DNA from: JAFAVZ01 sp036009105
Lineage (GTDB): Bacteria; Acidobacteriota; Thermoanaerobaculia; Gp7-AA8
Direction: 5' to 3'
Assembly (NCBI GenBank): GCA_036009105.1
Contig: DASYMJ010000181.1
Location: 1 to 29,733, forward strand
DNA length: 29,733 bases
Part shown: positions 15,859-24,778 of the stretch, in pieces
Numbering within the stretch: position 1 is the stretch's first letter
How the letters are laid out: the number at the start of each line of letters is the position of its first letter
The notes under the pieces: model-generated
What the model saw: only the letters and a program-made list of their open reading frames with translations
What the model was told of the DNA's origin: nothing
Database searches by the model: none
Program-made: the position numbers and the translations under genes

Positions 15859-16655
15859 TCCGCTTCTCCCCCGCCCGCTTCCCCGCGCCGATCGTCCGCA
15901 CCCGGCCCATCGGCGACTTCGTCCTCACCGAGACCCGCTACGGCGCCGGCGCCGCGCTGCCGACGCATGCGCACGAATACGCCTGCCTCGTGTTCGTGCT
16001 GCAGGGGAGGTTCGCCGAGCGCTTCGAGTCGAAGCAGCGCGTCGCGGAGCCCGGCATGGTGATCGTGCGGCCGGAGGGGGAGCCGCACTCGGATCGCTTC
16101 GACGCCGGCGGCGGGCGCTGTCTCAACGTGGAGCTGCCGCCGCGCTGGCTGGCCCGCGTGCGGGAGCAGGCCCGCGCCGCCGACCGCTCCGCCGCCTTCA
16201 CCGGAGCCGCCTTCCCCCTCCTCGGGCGCCGCCTGCACGAGGAGCTGGCGCATGGGGATGACGTCTCGCCGCTCGCGGTCGAGTCGCTGCTGCTCGCGCT
16301 GTTCACGGAAGGGGCGCGTGCCGAACGCCGCTCCGCCGCCCCTTCCTGGCTGATGACGGCGAAGCACTTGATTCACGATCGCCTCGCCATGCGCCTCACG
16401 CTGGAGGAGCTCGCCGAGGAGGTGAGGGTGCATCCGGTGCATCTGGCGGTGACGTTCCGGCGCGTCTTCGGCGTCACCGTGGCGGCGTACATCCGCCAGC
16501 TGCGCATCGAGCAGGCCTGCCGCGCGCTGCGCGACTCCGATGCGCCGCTGGTCGAGATCGCGCTCGCCGCCGGCTTCGCCGATCAGAGCCACTTCGGCCG
16601 GACCTTCAAACGGCTGATGCGCTCGACGCCGGGCGAATACCGGCGAAATTCTTAA
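15855..16655 (+). CDS. AraC-family transcriptional regulator
   Basis: The 266-aa product has an N-terminal cupin-like sensing domain (THAHEYACLVFVLQGRFAE; MVIVRPEGEPHSDRF) and a C-terminal AraC DNA-binding domain with two helix-turn-helix motifs: LTLEELAEEVRVHPVHLAVTF and LVEIALAAGFADQSHFGRTFK, the second being the AraC signature. It ends with the usual PGEYRR. The cupin His residues might bind a metal or a small molecule. It starts within the stop of the SRPBCC gene (ATGA). The next gene begins 45 nt further on in the same direction and could be co-transcribed. Confidence 0.9.
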   Translation: MIRFSPARFPAPIVRTRPIGDFVLTETRYGAGAALPTHAHEYACLVFVLQGRFAERFESKQRVAEPGMVIVRPEGEPHSDRFDAGGGRCLNVELPPRWLARVREQARAADRSAAFTGAAFPLLGRRLHEELAHGDDVSPLAVESLLLALFTEGARAERRSAAPSWLMTAKHLIHDRLAMRLTLEELAEEVRVHPVHLAVTFRRVFGVTVAAYIRQLRIEQACRALRDSDAPLVEIALAAGFADQSHFGRTFKRLMRSTPGEYRRNS

Positions 16656-16700
16656 GGGCGTTCTATTCACGTTGGCCATGCGCGGCGTAGCGTCGCCCTC

Positions 16701-19241
16701 GTGCGCCGACTGCTGCTGCTCCTCGCCCTCACCTCCGCCCTGCACGCCCTCCCCCACGACCCGGCGGTGAGCCGCACGCACATCGCGTTCGTGCATGGGG
16801 GGCAGGTGTGGGTGGTGCCGCGGGCGGGAGGGAGGGCGGTGCGGGTGACGGACACGCCGGTGGTGAAGGCCAATCCGCGCTTCAGTCCGGACGGGCAGAC
16901 CATCGCCTTCGTGGCGCGCGACCTCTACACCGTGCCTCTGCGCGGCGGGGCGCCGAAGCGCATCACATCGATGGCCCAGCCGCAGGGGCTCTGCCAGTGG
17001 ACGGCGGATGGGCGCCTGCTCTTCTTCACGAACGCGCAGTCGTTCTCGCCCATCGAGATGCAGCTCTTCACCGTGCCGGCCAGCGGCGGCACGCCGACGA
17101 AACTGCCGCCGGCGTACGGCTCGGACGGCGCGCTCTCCGGCGACCGGCTGGCTTACACGCCGCAGTGGCCGACGCCCCTCATCGCGCATTGGAAGCGCTA
17201 CCGCGGCGGCGCGGCGCCGGACATCCGCCTGCTCGATCTGCGCAGCGGCGAGTCGTCGAAGGCGACGGATTGGATCGGGCCGGACCTGCATCCGATGTTC
17301 GAGGGGACGACGCTCTACTACGTCTCCGATCGAGGTCCCGAGCAGCGGCTCAACCTCTGGTCGCAGGGGCGGCAGTTGACGCACTTTCGCCAGTACGACG
17401 TGCGCAATCCGTCCACCGGCCCGGGGGCGATCGTGTTCCAGCTCGGGGCCGGGTTGCAGCTGCTCGATCTGAAGACCGGCCTCTCCAAGCCGGTGCACAT
17501 CGAGCTGCCGGCCGAGCCGTTGCGCCGCGAGGTCGATGCGAGCCGCTTCATCACCAACGAGCAGCTCTCGGCGGACGGCAGCAAGGTTTTATACGAGGCG
17601 CGCGGCGACCTGTGGGTGGACGGCACGAACCTCACAAACACGAGTGGCGTGTTCGAGCGCGAGGCGTCCTGGAGCCCGGACGGGCAGCTCGCCTGGTGGT
17701 CGGATGCGACAGGCGAATACCAGCTCTACATCGACGGCCGGAAGATCACCGACTTCGCGGACGGCTTTCGCTACCGCCCGGTATGGAGCGCCGATTCGCG
17801 GAAGCTCGCATTCGTCGACCAGCGCGGCGCGGTGTTCGTCTCCGACCTCCGGACCGTGAAGCAGATCGACAAGGACGAGTGGGGCGAGCTGCCGGAGCTG
17901 GCCTGGCAAGGCGATGCGCCCCTCTACACGAAGACCGGCACGAACCGGCTGCCGGCGCTCTTTCGCGACGGCACGCAGATCACCTCCAGCGACTATGCGG
18001 TCTCCAATCCCGCGAACGGTTTCTACATCAGCTACCGCAACTTCGACCGGCCGGTGGTCGACTGGATCGCGCAGCGCATCGCCCACCGCGCCACCGGCGT
18101 GATCATGAAGGGTGAGACGCCGCTGCCGACCAGCGCCGGCAGCATCACCTCCCTCGCCGTGACCGCGGACGGCAACCCGCTCTTCGGCTTCATCGATGCG
18201 AATGGCGCGCGCTCGATCCGCCTTTACGCGGAGAAAGAGCAGGTCATCGCGGAGGGCACCAGCGACTTCTCGCTCGCGGCCGACGGGCGCCATCTCCTCT
18301 TCAACCGCAAGATCAAAGTTCTCGGTGGAGACGAAATTGCCGCCACGGCGCCGGGCAAGATGCAGGTCGTAAGGAAAGACGAATGGCGCCAGCTCTTCAA
18401 CGACGCATGGCGTTTCTATCGCGATTACTTTTACGCGCCGAAAGCACCGCTCGGGGACTGGGCCGCGGAGCGCGAGCGGTATGCACCGATGCTGGAGGCG
18501 TGCGTCACGCGCGAAGAGGTGAACGACGTGCTCGCGGAAATGATCGGCGAGGCCAGCGTCGGCCACGCGTACGTCGCCAGCCGCGGGGACGTCGAGCCGT
18601 ACCCGCGCGGCGAGCTGCCGAGCGAGAACGAAGCGCGCTACCGCGACTGGGTGGCGCAGAACCGGGCGCGTGTGGAGGCGGCCAGCGGCGGCCGCATCGG
18701 CTACATCCACATCCCGACGTTCACCACCGAGGGCTACAGCGCGCTGGAGCGCCAGCTGGCCGGGCAGGTGGACAAGGAAGCGCTGATCATCGACCCGCGC
18801 TGGAGCCAGGGCGGGTGGACGGGCGGGCTGATGGCGGAGCTGCTGGCCCGTCCGCGCCTCAACGCGGCGGCGAGCCGTTATAGCGACCGCGCCTGGCCCG
18901 TGCCGCGCTGGGGGGCGCACTTTGGGCCGAAGGCGCTGCTGGTCAACCACATGGTGGTCTCCGCCGGCGAGAACTTCGCGCTCTACTTCCGCATGCTCAA
19001 GCTCGGCCCGATCATCGGCACCCGCACCTGGGGCGGCCTCACCGGCTTGAACGGCACCCCGGCCCTCATCGACGGCGGCGCGGTGAACGTCCCCAACGCG
19101 CCGTTCTTCGATGCGGAGGGCGGCTTCTCCATCGAAGGCCACGGCATCGATCCGGACGTCGTGGTGGAACAGGACCCGGCGCAGGCGAAGGACGCGCAGC
19201 TGGAGGCGGCGATCAAGGCGATGCTGGCGGTTTTGCGGTGA
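16701..19241 (+). CDS. Tricorn-like serine protease (S41), apparently without the PDZ domain
   Basis: The 846-aa product starts at a GTG and has a signal-peptide-like N-terminus (RRLLLLLALTSALHA), so it is probably exported. Residues 20-560 are two beta-propeller domains with repeated WSPDG/FSPDG blades. The C-terminal third is the tricorn protease core: a helical C1 region (WRQLFNDAWRFYRDYFY), catalytic His in SVGHAYV (H622), ASGGRIGYIHIP, nucleophile Ser in VVSAGENF (S754), RTWGGL, and the Glu-containing SIEGHGIDPD. Typical tricorn homologues are around 1050-1100 aa and carry a PDZ of about 100 residues between the His region and the GRIGY strand. Here only some 45 residues separate them, so the PDZ is missing. 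The strand usually reading D-x-RxNGGG is DPRWSQGG. It degrades peptides, with the propellers admitting substrate. Confidence 0.88.
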   Translation: MRRLLLLLALTSALHALPHDPAVSRTHIAFVHGGQVWVVPRAGGRAVRVTDTPVVKANPRFSPDGQTIAFVARDLYTVPLRGGAPKRITSMAQPQGLCQWTADGRLLFFTNAQSFSPIEMQLFTVPASGGTPTKLPPAYGSDGALSGDRLAYTPQWPTPLIAHWKRYRGGAAPDIRLLDLRSGESSKATDWIGPDLHPMFEGTTLYYVSDRGPEQRLNLWSQGRQLTHFRQYDVRNPSTGPGAIVFQLGAGLQLLDLKTGLSKPVHIELPAEPLRREVDASRFITNEQLSADGSKVLYEARGDLWVDGTNLTNTSGVFEREASWSPDGQLAWWSDATGEYQLYIDGRKITDFADGFRYRPVWSADSRKLAFVDQRGAVFVSDLRTVKQIDKDEWGELPELAWQGDAPLYTKTGTNRLPALFRDGTQITSSDYAVSNPANGFYISYRNFDRPVVDWIAQRIAHRATGVIMKGETPLPTSAGSITSLAVTADGNPLFGFIDANGARSIRLYAEKEQVIAEGTSDFSLAADGRHLLFNRKIKVLGGDEIAATAPGKMQVVRKDEWRQLFNDAWRFYRDYFYAPKAPLGDWAAERERYAPMLEACVTREEVNDVLAEMIGEASVGHAYVASRGDVEPYPRGELPSENEARYRDWVAQNRARVEAASGGRIGYIHIPTFTTEGYSALERQLAGQVDKEALIIDPRWSQGGWTGGLMAELLARPRLNAAASRYSDRAWPVPRWGAHFGPKALLVNHMVVSAGENFALYFRMLKLGPIIGTRTWGGLTGLNGTPALIDGGAVNVPNAPFFDAEGGFSIEGHGIDPDVVVEQDPAQAKDAQLEAAIKAMLAVLR

Positions 19242-19252
19242 GGAGAGCTACT

Positions 19253-19378
19253 CCACGAGGCGATCGGCATCCGGTAGAGGGCGGTGAGCCGGTCGACCTC
19301 CTGCTGCGCCGGGCTGTTTTCGCCGAGCAGGTCGTGGAGCGAAGGCTGGACCGCCTGCGGCGGATCTTCCGGCGGTGA
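19253..19378 (-). pseudogene. Possible remnant of a coding sequence, disrupted next to the palindromic repeat
   Basis: The 254-bp gap between the tricorn gene and the next one holds the repeat at 19380-19452 and this stretch. Read on the minus strand, it gives a plausible peptide (SPPEDPPQAVQPSLHDLLGE, then NSPAQQEVDRLTALYRMPI) with about 90 percent G or C at third codon positions, as in the real genes here. It has no start codon, runs into the repeat on one side and shows no stop near its end. It may be the decayed tail of a gene. Chance is not excluded. Confidence 0.25.
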
Positions 19379-19379
19379 A

Positions 19380-19452
19380 AAATGTAGGGCCGGCTCCCAG
19401 CCGGCCCAGCAATCCGTTGATATCGGGCCGGCTGAGAGCCGGCCCTACATTT
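19380..19452. repeat. Double-palindrome (REP-like) repeat, copy 1
   Basis: Two 28-base arms (19380-19407 and 19425-19452) are inverted copies of each other with one mismatch, around a 17-base spacer. Each arm contains its own short hairpin, GGGCCGGCT, three bases, then AGCCGGCCC. It lies between two convergent genes and could end transcription from both sides. A related copy is at 26192-26235. Confidence 0.9.
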
Positions 19453-19495
19453 GGAAGCGCGGCGCAGGCGCCTGCAGGGCACGCACGCGCAAGCC

Positions 19496-20242
19496 TCAGT
19501 AGGTGGACCACCAGGGGACGTACCAGCGCCAGGTGGTCCACTCCAGGCGCTCCGCGCGCAACGCGTTGCCCCGCGCGCGCTGCCGGTAGAAGGTGAAACC
19601 GATGTCGTTGACGCCGAGGAGCTGAGTGACCCAGCCGCCTGCGGCTTCGAACATCGACTGGACCATGATGTAGCGCTCCGGCTGGTTGCCCCCGGTATTG
19701 GCCACGATCGTATTCGCCTCGGAGCGCAGCCAGGCGTTCTTGTAGCCGGCTTTGGCGTTCCTGCCGGGCCACATGAGAGCCCGGCCGACCTGGTTGAACT
19801 GGTTGTCGTCGCTCGGCTGGATGTGAAACATCGAGTAGTCGAGGTTGCCCCAGTCGAGGATGAGCACCGTGCAGCCGTTCTGCATCTCCGTCACCCAGAA
19901 GTCGGCGTTGGTCGTGGTGGCGTCGACGCGGGTGGTGACGGCATGGCGCTGGCCGGCGAGCGCGCCGACGGGCAGCCCGGAGCCGCGCATCACCGAGACG
20001 ATCATCTGCCGCTGGATGGACCAGCTGTTGTCCTGCCCCCCGACCAGTTGCCAGGCCGTGTTCTGCTGCTGATCGATGACGATTCCCTTGTTGTGGTAGG
20101 CAAAGTAGAGATTGCGCGCCGTGCCATCGGCCACCTGGGGCAACGCGTTGACCTGCAGGATGACCTGGCGCAGCGTGGTCAGGGGCTGGTTGTTGAGGTC
20201 GTTGTACGCCTGGATGGTATTCGCCTGATTGAAGGCCGCCAT
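19496..20242 (-). CDS. Unrecognised protein; Cys/His pattern resembling CNF1-like deamidases
   Basis: I do not recognise the family of this 248-aa protein with confidence. It has no signal peptide and no membrane segment. A central stretch reads ADFWVTEMQNGCTVLILDWG, followed by NLDYSMFHIQPSDD. It places a Cys (C124) just after a Gly on a hydrophobic strand and a His (H140) 16 residues later on the next strand. The catalytic pair of CNF1 (C866 and H881) and that of CheD have the same order and similar spacing, so a glutamine deamidase or related fold is possible. This is a motif-level inference. The C-terminus is unusually aromatic (EWTTWRWYVPWWSTY). I chose ATG 20242; a TTG 24 nt upstream is an alternative. 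No obvious partner gene lies beside it. Confidence 0.65.
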   Translation of the reverse strand: MAAFNQANTIQAYNDLNNQPLTTLRQVILQVNALPQVADGTARNLYFAYHNKGIVIDQQQNTAWQLVGGQDNSWSIQRQMIVSVMRGSGLPVGALAGQRHAVTTRVDATTTNADFWVTEMQNGCTVLILDWGNLDYSMFHIQPSDDNQFNQVGRALMWPGRNAKAGYKNAWLRSEANTIVANTGGNQPERYIMVQSMFEAAGGWVTQLLGVNDIGFTFYRQRARGNALRAERLEWTTWRWYVPWWSTY

Positions 20243-20318
20243 GGGGAAATGATAGCGGCAAGTCAATGACCGGTGTGCGGCGGGCGCGCGCCGGCGCAGC
20301 GACCATGCGCCAGCCCCC

Positions 20319-22427
20319 TCACATCAACGGATGCGCTCTCTCCAGCAGCATCGTCGCCGCCGCGGCATCGACCGGCCTGGAAAAATAGAAACCCTGCGCG
20401 TAGTCGATGCCGAGGGAGCGCATGCGCTCGACCTGTTCGGCGCTCTCCAGCCCTTCCACCGTCACCTCCATGCCGAGCACCCGGGCCAGGTTGCCGATGG
20501 TGCGGACGATCTCGTCGGCGCGGGAGCCCTCGACGTCCGCGGCGAGGAACGAGCGGTCGATCTTGAGCAGGTCGAAGGGGAAGCGGCGCAGGGTGGATAG
20601 CGATGAATAGCCGGTGCCGAAGTCGTCCAGGCTCAGACGAATCTTCGCGTCGCTGAGCGATCGGAGCAGCGTCGCGGCGGCGTCTCCGTTCTCGATGAGC
20701 ACACTCTCCGTCACCTCCAGGTGCAGGGTCTGCGGATCGATCGAGGTCGCCACCAGGGCGCGCTCGACCTGGGAGTAGAGATTGGGATGGAGGAACTGGC
20801 GGGGCGAGAGGTTGACGTGGATGTGCAGCGGCTCGCGGTCGGCATCGACGGAGCGCCACAACCGCAACTGCTGCAGGGCCTCGCGCAGCACCCACTCCCC
20901 GATGGGCAAAATGAGCCCCGTCTCCTCCGCCACCGGCACGATCTCCTCGGCCGAGATCAGCTGGTCGCCGCGCTGCCAGCGCAGCAGGGCCTCGAAGCCG
21001 ATGATCTTCCCGGTCAGCAGGGAGACGATCGGCTGGTAGTGCACGCGCAGCTCGTCGCGGTCCACGGCGTGGCGCAGCGCGGTCTCCAGCTGCAGCAGCT
21101 TCACCGCCCGGTCGTGCATCGTCTTGTCGAACACCTCGTGCCGGGCCTTGCCCCGCGCCTTGGCCCGGTACATGGCGATGTCGGCGTCGCGCAGCACATC
21201 CTCCGGCCGGTCGTAGCCGGTGGGGCTGAGGGCGATGCCGATGCTGGCCGTGGTGAAGAGCTCCCGCTCGTCGAACGAGAACGGCACCTGCAGCGCCTCG
21301 TGGATCCGCTGCGCGGTGCGCACCGCATCGGTGACCTGCTCGATCCCTTCCAGCAGCACGGTGAACTCGTCGCCGCCGAGCCGGGCCACGGTGTCGCTGG
21401 AGCGGATGACCTGCTTGAGCCGGGCGGCCACGGAGATGAGCAGCCGGTCGCCGAAGGTGTGGCCCAGCGAGTCGTTCACCACCTTGAAGCGGTCGAGGTC
21501 GAGAAACAGCACGGCGAAGAGGCGCTCCGAATGCCGGCGCGCGGCTTCCATGGCCCGGCCGAGGCGGTCCATGAAGAGCGCGCGGTTGGGCAGGCCGGTG
21601 AGCGAGTCGTGGAAGGCGTCGTAGGTCAGGCGCTCCACGGCGAGCTTCCGCTCCGTGATGTCGGTCTGCGAGCCGGCGATGCGCATGGCGATGCCGTCCG
21701 CATCGCGCACGGCCAGGCCGCGGCTGAGCATCCAGCGCCAGCTGCCGTCGCGGCAGCGCATGCGGTGCTCGATCTCGATGTGCGAGCTCACCCCGTCCCG
21801 ATGGCTGCCGATCGCGGCCTGCAACAGCTGCAGCTCATCCGGATGGACGCGGGAGAACCACTCCTCCGGCGAGTTGCCGATGTCCTCCTCCGCCTCGCCG
21901 AGCATCTCCTTCCAGCGCGGCGAGTAGTAGACCGTGCCGGCCAGGAGGTCCCACACCCACAGCCCGTCGTTCGCGCCGCGCGCGGAGAGGGCGTAGCGCT
22001 CCTCGCTCTCCCGCAGCGCCTCCAGGGTGCGGTCCTGGGCCAGCGCGTAGCGGATGGAGCGCTCCAGCAGCTGCGCGTCGACCTCCCCTTTGATGAGGTA
22101 GTCGGCGGCGCCGGCCTCCATGGCCGCGACGTCGATCTCCGTGTCGCGCTGGCCGGTCAGGAGGATGATCGGCCGCTTGCAGCCGAGGGACTTGGCCTCG
22201 CGCAGGATCTGCAGGCCGTCGTGGTCGCCGAGGCGGTAGTCGAGGAGGTAGAGGTCGTAGTGGTTGGAGACGATCCTGGCGATCGCTTCCTCGTAGCAGG
22301 TGGCCCAGTCGAGCTCGAAGCGGATGCGCCGGCTTTCGGCGAGCAGGGAGCGGGTGAGCACGAAATCGTCCTCGTCGTCCTCGACGAGCAGCACGCGGAT
22401 GGGACGCGTCTCGATGTCAGCGATCAT
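20319..22427 (-). CDS. Response regulator with PAS, GGDEF and EAL domains (c-di-GMP turnover)
   Basis: The 702-aa protein begins with a receiver domain (LLVEDDEDDF; phospho-acceptor D63 in LLDYRLGD; ILLTGQ). A PAS domain with PAC tail follows (DGLWVWDLLAGTVYYSPRW, GSQTDITERK). Next is a GGDEF domain with the intact motif RLGGDEF (about residue 352), then an EAL domain (about 470-695). The EAL part keeps FEALLRW, HVNLSPRQF, EVTES, SLDDFGTGYSSL, LLKIDRSF and TVEGLES, so the phosphodiesterase residues look complete. It could make and break cyclic di-GMP under control of phosphorylation. Its start overlaps the upstream response-regulator gene by 11 bp, with AAGGA before the ATG. It is the last gene of the kinase operon and the probable output of that pathway. 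Confidence 0.92.
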   Translation of the reverse strand: MIADIETRPIRVLLVEDDEDDFVLTRSLLAESRRIRFELDWATCYEEAIARIVSNHYDLYLLDYRLGDHDGLQILREAKSLGCKRPIILLTGQRDTEIDVAAMEAGAADYLIKGEVDAQLLERSIRYALAQDRTLEALRESEERYALSARGANDGLWVWDLLAGTVYYSPRWKEMLGEAEEDIGNSPEEWFSRVHPDELQLLQAAIGSHRDGVSSHIEIEHRMRCRDGSWRWMLSRGLAVRDADGIAMRIAGSQTDITERKLAVERLTYDAFHDSLTGLPNRALFMDRLGRAMEAARRHSERLFAVLFLDLDRFKVVNDSLGHTFGDRLLISVAARLKQVIRSSDTVARLGGDEFTVLLEGIEQVTDAVRTAQRIHEALQVPFSFDERELFTTASIGIALSPTGYDRPEDVLRDADIAMYRAKARGKARHEVFDKTMHDRAVKLLQLETALRHAVDRDELRVHYQPIVSLLTGKIIGFEALLRWQRGDQLISAEEIVPVAEETGLILPIGEWVLREALQQLRLWRSVDADREPLHIHVNLSPRQFLHPNLYSQVERALVATSIDPQTLHLEVTESVLIENGDAAATLLRSLSDAKIRLSLDDFGTGYSSLSTLRRFPFDLLKIDRSFLAADVEGSRADEIVRTIGNLARVLGMEVTVEGLESAEQVERMRSLGIDYAQGFYFSRPVDAAAATMLLERAHPLM

Positions 22428-22878
22428 TCCTGTCCTTCGGCAGCTCGACGATCTCGATCCAGTAGCGCTTGATCTCCTTCATCACCTCCACCAGCGACGT
22501 GAACTGGACCGGCTTGGAGATGAACGAGTTCGCGCCGAGGTCATAGGTGCGGTAGATGTCTTCCTCCGCTTTGGACGTGGTGAGGACGATGATGGGGATG
22601 CGGCGCAGCTCGGGGTCGGCCTTGATCTCGCGCAGCGCCTCGCGGCCGTCCATGCGCGGCATGTTCAGGTCGAGCAGGATCAGGCCGGGGGTGGGGGCGG
22701 CGTGGGGGGCGGAGAATTTGCCGCGCCGGTAGAGGTAGTCGAGCAGCTCCTGCCCGTCCTCCACGAAGCGGAGGTCGTTGACCACACGGCTCTCCGCCAG
22801 CGCGTCGCTGGTGAGCATTCGATCCTCCTCGTCGTCGTCGGCGAGCAGGATGGTGATCGGGCGTGCTGCGTCAGGCAT
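22417..22878 (-). CDS. Single-domain response regulator (Rcp1-like)
   Basis: The 153-aa protein is a stand-alone receiver domain: LLADDDEEDR acidic pocket, phospho-acceptor D70 in LILLDLNMPRMDG, Thr/Ser in IIVLTTSKAEEDI and Lys in FISKPV. The form with LDYLYRRG between the first helices and the DLNMPRMDGRE motif is that of Rcp1-like regulators, which partner with phytochrome-type kinases. It starts 18 nt after the kinase stop and overlaps the next gene by 11 bp. It probably receives phosphate from that kinase and may compete with or shuttle to the receiver of the GGDEF/EAL protein. Confidence 0.93.
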   Translation of the reverse strand: MPDAARPITILLADDDEEDRMLTSDALAESRVVNDLRFVEDGQELLDYLYRRGKFSAPHAAPTPGLILLDLNMPRMDGREALREIKADPELRRIPIIVLTTSKAEEDIYRTYDLGANSFISKPVQFTSLVEVMKEIKRYWIEIVELPKDRNDR

Positions 22879-22896
22879 GCGTTCGCGTACGGGTGA

Positions 22897-24642
<1,746 letters not shown>

Positions 24643-24648
24643 GGGGTG

Positions 24649-24654
24649 ATTGTA
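24649..24654 (-). promoter_or_regulatory. -10 box of the kinase operon
   Basis: TACAAT on the minus strand ends 6 nt before the GTG start at 24642. That spacing puts the transcription start at the start codon, so the mRNA would have no leader. No Shine-Dalgarno is present. The -35 box is not clear. Confidence 0.5.
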
Positions 24655-24674
24655 ACGGCCGCGCACGGAGGAAC

Positions 24675-24755
24675 GAACGATGAACGAGGAAAGATGAACG
24701 ATGAACCCCGCCCGCCCGCTTTTGTCCATCGTTCATCTTTCATCTTTCATCGTTT
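24675..24755. repeat. Heptad-based inverted repeat between divergent genes
   Basis: Arms at 24675-24702 and 24728-24755 pair at 25 of 28 positions around a 25-base loop. Each arm is built of 7-base units of the form TTCATCT/TTCATCG (GATGAAC on the other arm). The AT content is much higher than in the surroundings. It lies between the kinase and symporter starts, upstream of both -10 boxes. Confidence 0.85.
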
Positions 24756-24764
24756 ATCCATGAC

Positions 24765-24770
24765 TACAAT
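24765..24770 (+). promoter_or_regulatory. -10 box of the symporter gene
   Basis: TACAAT lies 8 nt before the TTG start at 24779, which again implies a leaderless mRNA. It is the same hexamer as the kinase -10 on the opposite strand. No Shine-Dalgarno or clear -35 box is seen. Confidence 0.5.
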
Positions 24771-24778
24771 GACGCTCC

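Noticed and set aside
19380..19452. CRISPR-like reading of the double palindrome
   Set aside because: Only two inverted arms exist with one spacer, no direct repeat series and no cas genes.
24643..24729. N-terminal extension of the histidine kinase to an ATG at 24729
   Set aside because: The extension translates the heptad inverted repeat into FIVHLSSFIVRSS, and the -10 box would be inside it; GTG 24642 is better placed.
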